Positions 1 through 4,737 of a stretch of DNA of 6,821 nucleotides are shown one piece after another; within the stretch, counting starts at the first letter, position 1, and each line of letters starts with the position of its first letter. The position numbers and the translations under genes were made by a program. Origin of the DNA: CAG-791 sp963657295 (GTDB lineage Bacteria; Bacillota; Clostridia; Lachnospirales; Lachnospiraceae); the NCBI GenBank assembly GCA_963657295.1, contig CAVKMX010000121.1, positions 1 through 6,821 on the forward strand, in the 5' to 3' direction. A model generated the notes under the pieces. The model had not been told where the DNA came from and searched no databases. It worked only from the letters and a program-made list of their open reading frames with translations.

Positions 1-1298
1 TCGGCAACATCATCGGCGGCTCCATGCATGACTACTTCAGCGGCATGATCTGCACCCGTGACGGCGGCTCCCAGATGCCGGATTTCATCAAGAACTACAC
101 CAACAAGGCGGTGTATATTCTGTATGACATCTTCATCTGTCTGCTGCTGCTCCTGGTCGGTGCCGTGTTCATCTACACCCCCGGCGATATTGCGGCAACG
201 CAGGTGTTCGGCTTCGGCGGCACCCCGCAGGAGGCTTCCACCTGGATCATTTACACCATTATCTTCGTCTACTATCTGATTGCCACGGTATTCCCGATCG
301 ATAAGATCATCGGCCGCGTTTACCCGATCTTCGGACTGATCCTGGTATTCTCTGCGGTCGGCATCTTCATCGCTGTTTTTGCAAAGGGTTATCCGCTGAT
401 CAACGTCTGGGACAACTGGAACACGGTCGGCGTTTTCGCTGCAGACGGCGGGTTTGATTTCGGTGCCTATTTCGGCGACGGCCCGTTCAGCGGCGGCCAC
501 TTCTTCCCGATCTTCTTCCTGACGGTTGCCTGCGGTATCCTTTCCGGTTTCCACAGCACCCAGACCGCTCTGATCTCCCGCACGATGGAATCGGAGAAAG
601 AGGGACGCATGACGTTCTACAACATGATGGTTGTCGAGGGCTTCATTGCAATGTGCTGGGCAGCCGGAGCAATGGCCATGATCAACCTCGGCGCATCCAA
701 CGGCGGTGTCACCATGGTGGACGGCGCCTTCAACATCCTGAAGAACGGTGAGCTGACGCAGGTATCTGCGACCTCCGTTGTCGGCGTTCTGTGCAAGAAC
801 GCACTGGGGAGCGTTGGCGGCATCATCGCACTGATCGGTGTTATCGTTCTCCCGATTACATCCGGTGATACGGCACTGCGTGCACTGCGCCTTACGCTCT
901 CGGATTCCCTGCACATCAAGCAGGAGAACAACAAGCAGCGCATGGGACTGGCTGTTCCGGTATTCGTTGTTGTTTACCTGATCCTGATCTGGGCGAAGTT
1001 CGATTCCAACGGCTTCAACACCCTGTGGAGATACTTCGCATGGTCCAACCAGATGATTTCGCTGTTCGCGCTGGCCTGCATCGCCATCTGGATGTTCAAG
1101 AACGGAAAGTCCAAGTTCGCATGGATGCCTCTGGTCCCTGCAGCATTCTATGCATTCGCAACCTGCACCTTCATCATGAATGCCAAGATCGGCTTTAATC
1201 TGCCCTGGGGCGTGTCCTACGCAATCGGCGCAGTGTTCACCGTCGTCTACATTGCAATCTGCATCCGCGGCGGCAAGAAGAAGGCGGCAGAGGCATGA
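1..1298 (+). CDS. cstA: CstA-family carbon starvation / pyruvate transporter, 5'-truncated by the window edge
   Basis: This is an integral membrane transporter of the CstA/BtsT family, whose characterised members take up pyruvate by proton symport or have been linked to peptide use in starvation. The reading frame is already open at base 3 and gives 431 visible residues ending at TGA 1296-1298. An ATG at base 24 lies inside the conserved HDYFSGM segment, so it is not the true start; by comparison with the family roughly 100-130 N-terminal residues are missing. About ten hydrophobic segments are visible. Family landmarks are HDYFSGM near the start of the fragment, the STQTALISRTMESEKEGR stretch after the fourth segment, and PITSGDTALRALRLTLSD after the sixth. 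The short Lys-rich tail (GGKKKAAEA) should be cytoplasmic. Family identity is confident; substrate (pyruvate or peptides) cannot be told from sequence. A GC-rich hairpin follows 47 bases after the stop. Confidence 0.9.
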   Translation, partial: GNIIGGSMHDYFSGMICTRDGGSQMPDFIKNYTNKAVYILYDIFICLLLLLVGAVFIYTPGDIAATQVFGFGGTPQEASTWIIYTIIFVYYLIATVFPIDKIIGRVYPIFGLILVFSAVGIFIAVFAKGYPLINVWDNWNTVGVFAADGGFDFGAYFGDGPFSGGHFFPIFFLTVACGILSGFHSTQTALISRTMESEKEGRMTFYNMMVVEGFIAMCWAAGAMAMINLGASNGGVTMVDGAFNILKNGELTQVSATSVVGVLCKNALGSVGGIIALIGVIVLPITSGDTALRALRLTLSDSLHIKQENNKQRMGLAVPVFVVVYLILIWAKFDSNGFNTLWRYFAWSNQMISLFALACIAIWMFKNGKSKFAWMPLVPAAFYAFATCTFIMNAKIGFNLPWGVSYAIGAVFTVVYIAICIRGGKKKAAEA

Positions 1299-1345
1299 AA
1301 TGCGCTGCACCGCAGCAATAACCGTTACACAATGAAGCATTAGAC

Positions 1346-1382
1346 AAAGGGCCGCCGGACAGGGTACGTTCGGCGGCCCTTT
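1346..1382 (+). terminator. GC-rich hairpin after the cstA gene, probable (leaky) terminator
   Basis: Bases 1346-1357 (AAAGGGCCGCCG) pair perfectly with 1371-1382 (CGGCGGCCCTTT), a 12-bp stem with a 13-base loop. The three T residues belong to the stem and the following bases are CGCAG, so there is no free U-tract. It is a plausible terminator for the transporter gene, but an inefficient one is easy to imagine. Only about 56 bases separate it from the next start codon and I see no convincing promoter there, so read-through may feed the downstream pair. Confidence 0.6.
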
Positions 1383-1438
1383 CGCAGTGCGGAGGACGGA
1401 CGAAGAAGCCGTCCATCCGACAGAGAAAGGACAGGAAC

Positions 1439-2359
1439 ATGGACACATTGGATTTTCTGCGGCAGGAGGGCGTTGACGACGGGATCCTGACCCAGATCGA
1501 GCAGTTCCGCAGGTATTACCGGCTGGGGAACGGCATGGAGAGCCGGATTCCGACACCGCAGTATTCCTACTATGGCAGGGAAATCTGGGAACAGGCGCTT
1601 CTGGCGATTCTGACCGGAGAGAACCTCCTGCTGGTGGGACCGAAGGCAACCGGCAAGAATGTGCTGGCAGAAGGATTGAGCAATGTCTTCCGGAGGCCGG
1701 AGTGGGACGTCTCCTTCTACATCAACACGGATGCGGGATCCCTGATCGGAACCGATACGTTTCAGGACGGAAGGGTGACACTGCGCAAGGGCCCGATTCT
1801 CCAATGCGCAGAGGAGGGAGGATTCGGCGTGCTGGACGAGATCAATATGGCCAAGAACGAATCCCTGGCCGTTCTCCACGCGACGCTGGATTTCCGCAGG
1901 ATCATTGATGTTCCCGGCTATGAGAGAATTACGCTTCATGAGGCAACGCGCTTTATCGGCACCATGAACTACGGATATGCCGGAACCAGAGAGATCAATG
2001 AGGCGCTGGCATCCCGCTTCATGATCATTCAGATGCCGGTCATCACGGAGGAAAACCTCGGCAAGCTGATCGGCAGCCGCTTCCCCTCCATCAGGGAGGA
2101 GTATAAGGATCAGTTCTCCAGGCTCTTCGGCGAGATCCGGCGCAAGTGCGAGGGCGGTGAAATTTCAACGAAGGCGCTGGATCTGCGCGGACTCCTTGCC
2201 GCCATCCATATGATGGAGAAAGGGCTTCCTGCCGTGGAGGCACTGGAGATGGGAATCGTGAACAAGTGCTTCGATTCCTATGAAAGGCAGCTGGTCAGCG
2301 ACATGATCACCGTTCGCTTCCCGGGAGATCTCGACAGGAATCGGATTTTCACCGTGTGA
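1439..2359 (+). CDS. MoxR-type AAA+ ATPase (NorQ/CbbQ/GvpN-like)
   Basis: A 306-residue AAA+ ATPase of the MoxR group, proteins that remodel or activate partner proteins, usually with a VWA-domain co-factor. In order: a helical N-terminus (1-40); Walker A G67-P-K-A-T-G-K-N74; a pre-sensor insert around LIGTDTFQDGRVTLRKGPI (102-120) typical of the group; Walker B GVLDEIN (130-136, D133/E134); sensor 1 TMN (N177); a GTRE/ASRF segment supplying the arginine finger (R184 or R193); and a C-terminal lid containing STKALDLRGLL (243-253), where R250 may be sensor 2. GAAAGGA 7 bases before the ATG supports the start. The Walker A Asn74 replaces the usual Ser/Thr; this may be a subfamily habit. The next gene, 38 bases downstream on the same strand, encodes the expected VWA partner. 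NorQ activates nitric oxide reductase and CbbQ activates Rubisco, but neither client is visible here, so the target is unknown. Confidence 0.88.
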   Translation: MDTLDFLRQEGVDDGILTQIEQFRRYYRLGNGMESRIPTPQYSYYGREIWEQALLAILTGENLLLVGPKATGKNVLAEGLSNVFRRPEWDVSFYINTDAGSLIGTDTFQDGRVTLRKGPILQCAEEGGFGVLDEINMAKNESLAVLHATLDFRRIIDVPGYERITLHEATRFIGTMNYGYAGTREINEALASRFMIIQMPVITEENLGKLIGSRFPSIREEYKDQFSRLFGEIRRKCEGGEISTKALDLRGLLAAIHMMEKGLPAVEALEMGIVNKCFDSYERQLVSDMITVRFPGDLDRNRIFTV

Positions 2360-2397
2360 CGGTGCACGAAGGGCTCTGAACGAAAACAGGCTTCTCT

Positions 2398-4146
2398 ATG
2401 GAAATCACAGAATTTGAGAAAAAGCGCGCGGCCAATCTGATCTGGAACGGTGCCGGCGATTATACCATTGAAACGGGATTCCGGGTGTATGACGAGGACG
2501 GAAGGGCGGATGTCTACTGGAACAGCATCGTCGGTGCCATCCATCTCCACTACGACTGGAAAAAGCTCATGACCTTTTACAGCACCTTTCACGAAACCGT
2601 TGACCAGGGGGTTTATGAGAGTCTCTTCTGGCTCGCCCTTGAGAATGCGGCGTATGAGAAGGAAAAAGAGCGGCGCCCGGTGCTGCCGTATCTGCGGAAA
2701 TGCTATGCGAAAAGACGGATAGAGGCACTGCATGGAAATTTCTCGCTGGAGGATTCGGCCTCACAGCGGCTGCTGGGCATTACGCTGGGACATTTCCGCC
2801 GGGCACTGGGAGAGGACTGCGGACTGCCGGATCTGGTGGACCGGAAGCTCCTGGATGAGATTGAGCTGGGACCGGAGCTGAACACGGAGGAGGTGATCGA
2901 GCACATTGCAGCGACACTGGAGCGATATTTTACCTATCGTCTGAACGGACCGAAGCTCCCGGGAGGCGACCGAAAGCTCCCGAATCCGCTGTCGCTGTTC
3001 ACCCTCTTTCACAGAAAAGCGGATCCACAGCAGACAGGACCGGTGCGGCACCTCTCCTTTGGCTATGGCGAGCATGTGTCGGAATACGGAAGCGAGGTGC
3101 TGGATCAGAGCCATCTGAGCGTGGCCTTTGCAAAATATACCGCGCAGTCCGACGAAGGGCTGAAGGAATACATCACGAATTGCTTCGGCAAATCCATCTG
3201 CAGTGAGCAGGAAAACCGGCGGCTGCAGAAAACCTACTGCACCGGAAATCATACGGATGTCAGGCTCCACATCACGCGGGGAGAGTATACGAAGGAAATG
3301 CTGGAGGCAGGTTATGCCGGCAGGCTGCATAAGGAGGCGCTGCAGCAGGCCGAGGCGAACCGGAAGGCCTATGCACAGCGGGAGACGGTGTACCGCGTGC
3401 AGCTCGAGCAGCTGACGGCGAAAATCCGCAATTCCATGCTGACGCATCTGGAGGACCAGACGGTGAAAGCAGGCACGGGCAGACTGCGGGGAGACCGGGT
3501 ATGGCGCGGCCTGTATCTGAACGATGAGAAGATCTTCGAGAAGACGATTCCGGGGGACACGGGGAATCTCACGGTGGATCTCCTGCTGGATGCCTCCACC
3601 TCACAGATTCACCGGCAGGAAACCGTCTCGGCGCAGGGATACCTGATCGCACAGGCGCTGACGAACTGCGGGATTCCCGTACGGGTGTATTCCTTCTGCT
3701 CTATCAACGGGTACACCGTGATGCGGCTGTATCGGGATTACGGAGAGACCGGCAGCAGCCGGAATATCTTCGATTATGCGACGGCGGGGGCCAACCGGGA
3801 CGGGCTGGCGATCCGCCTGGCGGCCGGCTTCATGAAGAACAATCCGGCGGAGCACCGGCTGCTCATCACGCTCTCGGATGCGAAGCCGAATGATGTGATC
3901 AAGGTGCGCACCCCGGCCGGTCAATACCGGGATTACGCGGCAGACCTGGGCGTGGAGGATACGGCAGAGGAAGTACATCGGGCCAGAATGGAGGGAATCG
4001 AGGTGCTGTGCGTATTCACCGGAGAGGACGATGCACTGCCCAATGTCCGGCGCATTTACGGCCAGGAGTTCACCAGAATCCGGCAAACGGATCTGTTCGC
4101 AGAAGCCGTGGGCGGCATGCTGCAGAACCGCATCCGGCTTCTGTAG
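2398..4146 (+). CDS. VWA-domain protein, NorD/CobT-like partner of the MoxR ATPase
   Basis: A 582-residue soluble protein with no signal peptide or membrane segment. Residues 1-385 are mostly helical and charged, without a domain I can name (a Glu/Gln/Arg-rich stretch at about 305-350 could form a coiled coil). Residues about 391-580 form a von Willebrand A domain: the MIDAS motif D398-A-S400-T-S402 after a hydrophobic strand (LTVDLLL), a GANRDGLAIR segment (464-473) as in CobT/NorD proteins, and LLITLSDAKPND (488-499) with D494 as the third metal-site residue. The ending EDTAEEVHRARMEGIEVLCVF also matches the NorD pattern. Such proteins use the metal site to bind clients while the MoxR ATPase supplies energy. 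The start follows a weak ACAGG 7 bases upstream; the 38-base gap suggests co-transcription with the ATPase gene. Databases often label relatives as nitric oxide reductase activation or cobaltochelatase proteins, but the window offers no support for either job. The client is unknown. Confidence 0.85.
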   Translation: MEITEFEKKRAANLIWNGAGDYTIETGFRVYDEDGRADVYWNSIVGAIHLHYDWKKLMTFYSTFHETVDQGVYESLFWLALENAAYEKEKERRPVLPYLRKCYAKRRIEALHGNFSLEDSASQRLLGITLGHFRRALGEDCGLPDLVDRKLLDEIELGPELNTEEVIEHIAATLERYFTYRLNGPKLPGGDRKLPNPLSLFTLFHRKADPQQTGPVRHLSFGYGEHVSEYGSEVLDQSHLSVAFAKYTAQSDEGLKEYITNCFGKSICSEQENRRLQKTYCTGNHTDVRLHITRGEYTKEMLEAGYAGRLHKEALQQAEANRKAYAQRETVYRVQLEQLTAKIRNSMLTHLEDQTVKAGTGRLRGDRVWRGLYLNDEKIFEKTIPGDTGNLTVDLLLDASTSQIHRQETVSAQGYLIAQALTNCGIPVRVYSFCSINGYTVMRLYRDYGETGSSRNIFDYATAGANRDGLAIRLAAGFMKNNPAEHRLLITLSDAKPNDVIKVRTPAGQYRDYAADLGVEDTAEEVHRARMEGIEVLCVFTGEDDALPNVRRIYGQEFTRIRQTDLFAEAVGGMLQNRIRLL

Positions 4147-4162
4147 CCGGGGCAGCTGCACG

Positions 4163-4258
4163 GCTGCGTCAGGGAAGTGCTGCATCAGTGAAATGCTGCA
4201 TCAGTGAAGTGCTGCATCGGTGAAATGCTGTGTCGTTGAAATGCCGCGTCAGGGAAAT
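4163..4258. repeat. Tandem array of six 16-bp units
   Basis: Six head-to-tail copies of a 16-bp unit, consensus GCTGCATCAGTGAAAT, at 4163, 4179, 4195, 4211, 4227 and 4243. Units 2 and 3 differ at one position, the outer units at two to five, and a partial seventh copy starts at 4259. The array begins 16 bases after the VWA stop codon and ends 8 bases before the terminator stem, so it lies in the 3' untranslated part of that transcript. The period is not a multiple of three and every unit carries a TGA or TTGA/GGGA variant, so it does not encode a repeat protein. Whether it is a protein-binding array, an RNA element or slippage product is not evident. Confidence 0.9.
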
Positions 4259-4266
4259 GCTCTCGG

Positions 4267-4309
4267 AAAAGGAAAATCCCCACCCGCAAGGGTGGGGATT
4301 TTCCTTTTT
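4267..4309. terminator. Bidirectional intrinsic terminator between convergent genes
   Basis: Bases 4267-4285 pair perfectly with 4290-4308, a 19-bp stem closed by a GCAA tetraloop. The inner part is GC-rich (TCCCCACCC/GGGTGGGGA) and the outer arms carry A-runs and T-runs, giving a U-rich 3' arm on either strand. It would end the ATPase/VWA transcript on the + strand and the small-peptide transcript on the - strand, whose stop codon is 56 bases away. Confidence 0.9.
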
Positions 4310-4364
4310 GAGAAGGTGCAACATAGCACAAAAAGGGCCGAAGAGCATTGCTCGAATGAGAGCG

Positions 4365-4460
4365 TTATTTGTTGTCCTGTTTCTTATTGTAGAAATAGAT
4401 GCCCAGAACGATCAGGGCCGTCACAATGCAGTCAATGACGAATACACCGTTTCCACTCAT
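4365..4460 (-). CDS. 31-residue single-pass membrane peptide, unknown function
   Basis: A very short gene encoding 31 residues. It starts MSGNG, continues with a hydrophobic segment at about residues 6-24 (VFVIDCIVTALIVLGIYFY), and ends in a polar, basic tail NKKQDNK, which predicts the tail inside the cell and the N-terminus outside. An acidic residue, Asp10, sits within the membrane segment. The ATG at 4460-4458 is preceded by GGGGAGG with a 9-base spacer, a near-ideal ribosome binding site; a longer frame reaching upstream to 4595 has no such site and its extra residues look non-coding. An extended -10 promoter lies about 50 bases upstream and the bidirectional terminator lies downstream, so it appears to be a stand-alone message of about 240 bases. 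I do not recognise the family. Small regulatory membrane peptides and type I toxins share this shape, but no antitoxin RNA is evident. Confidence 0.68.
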   Translation of the reverse strand: MSGNGVFVIDCIVTALIVLGIYFYNKKQDNK

Positions 4461-4469
4461 GATAATCAA

Positions 4470-4476
4470 CCTCCCC
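4470..4476 (-). promoter_or_regulatory. Strong ribosome binding site of the small membrane peptide
   Basis: On the - strand this reads GGGGAGG and ends 9 bases before the ATG at 4460. It is the main evidence that the 31-residue frame is translated from this start and not from a longer upstream one. Confidence 0.75.
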
Positions 4477-4495
4477 TGTCTTGATCTACGCCTTT

Positions 4496-4509
4496 CGTAA
4501 GCGTTTCCT
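4496..4509. promoter_or_regulatory. Possible cre-like (CcpA) or LacI-family operator
   Basis: CGTAAGCGTTTCCT resembles the catabolite-response element TGWAANCGNTNWCA: the inner GTAAGCGTTT fits well, but three of the outer fixed positions do not. It would cover the predicted start of the - strand small-peptide transcript (about 4505), a repressing position, and lies about 115 bases upstream of the glucosidase promoter. Weak evidence from a partial match only. Confidence 0.25.
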
Positions 4510-4511
4510 GC

Positions 4512-4520
4512 ACTATAGCA
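4512..4520 (-). promoter_or_regulatory. Extended -10 promoter for the small membrane peptide
   Basis: Read on the - strand, 4520-4512 is TGC-TATAGT, an extended -10 element (TGn plus a 5/6 match to TATAAT). No good -35 box is seen at the usual distance, which extended -10 promoters tolerate. Predicted transcription start is near 4505, giving a leader of about 45 bases before the ATG at 4460. Confidence 0.5.
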
Positions 4521-4593
4521 CGGGGAAAAGGGCCTGTGGGGGCACCTGGGCCCTCCTTGACGGAGCCTTAGCGGAAGAGACACAATCCTTAAC

Positions 4594-4618
4594 AATTACG
4601 ATGCAGACAAGGGTAATT
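4594..4618. repeat. Small inverted repeat upstream of the glucosidase promoter
   Basis: AATTAC at 4594-4599 is mirrored by GTAATT at 4613-4618 with 13 bases between. It ends 6 bases before the -35 box at 4625, a common place for a regulator site. The half-sites are short and could occur by chance. Confidence 0.25.
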
Positions 4619-4624
4619 CTGCGC

Positions 4625-4654
4625 TTGTGATGCCGGCGTCCCCTGTTCTATGAT
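4625..4654 (+). promoter_or_regulatory. Candidate promoter of the glucosidase gene
   Basis: TTGTGA (4625-4630) and TATGAT (4649-4654) are separated by 18 bases; the -10 matches the consensus at five of six positions and the -35 at four. Transcription would start near 4661, giving a leader of about 77 bases. A second, weaker candidate lies further up: TTGACG (4557-4562) with CACAAT (4581-4586), also spaced 18. Confidence 0.5.
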
Positions 4655-4670
4655 GAGGAAAAGGACAGAG

Positions 4671-4719
4671 GCTGCACGATGCACGTGCAGCGGAATGCGG
4701 AGCGCCGTCGGGAGACGGC
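4671..4719 (+). other. Two hairpins in the glucosidase mRNA leader
   Basis: GCTGCACG at 4671-4678 pairs with CGTGCAGC at 4684-4691 (8 bp, 5-base loop), and GCCGTC at 4704-4709 pairs with GACGGC at 4714-4719 (6 bp, 4-base loop). The second ends 5 bases before the ribosome binding site. Neither is followed by a U-tract, so they are not terminators as written; they may affect message stability or translation. Confidence 0.4.
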
Positions 4720-4724
4720 ACAGC

Positions 4725-4730
4725 AGGAGG
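4725..4730 (+). promoter_or_regulatory. Consensus ribosome binding site fixing the glucosidase start
   Basis: AGGAGG, a full match to the anti-Shine-Dalgarno, ends 7 bases before the ATG at 4738. It decides for this start even though it adds about 28 residues not usual in the enzyme family. Confidence 0.8.
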
Positions 4731-4737
4731 AAGACGG

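Noticed and set aside
1340..1939. 199-codon open frame on the - strand over the cstA terminator and start of the ATPase gene
   Set aside because: It crosses a terminator hairpin and the Walker A/B coding region of the real gene and has no motifs of its own.
2761..3447. 228-codon open frame on the - strand inside the VWA gene
   Set aside because: Antisense shadow of a well-supported coding region; no ribosome binding site or recognisable domain.
4163..4258. CRISPR array
   Set aside because: The 16-bp units abut directly with no spacers, so it is a simple tandem repeat.
4220..4484. Two overlapping + strand frames of 72 and 84 codons through the repeat array and terminator
   Set aside because: They read through a tandem repeat, a terminator hairpin and the antisense of the small membrane peptide, with no ribosome binding site outside the repeats.
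4461..4595. N-terminal extension of the small membrane peptide to a 76-codon frame
   Set aside because: The extended -10 promoter and the GGGGAGG site both fall inside it, the added residues look non-coding, and the upstream ATG has no clear ribosome binding site.
4671..4719. Riboswitch or T-box in the glucosidase leader
   Set aside because: Only two small hairpins in about 77 bases; no conserved riboswitch core, T-box sequence or terminator/antiterminator pair is visible.
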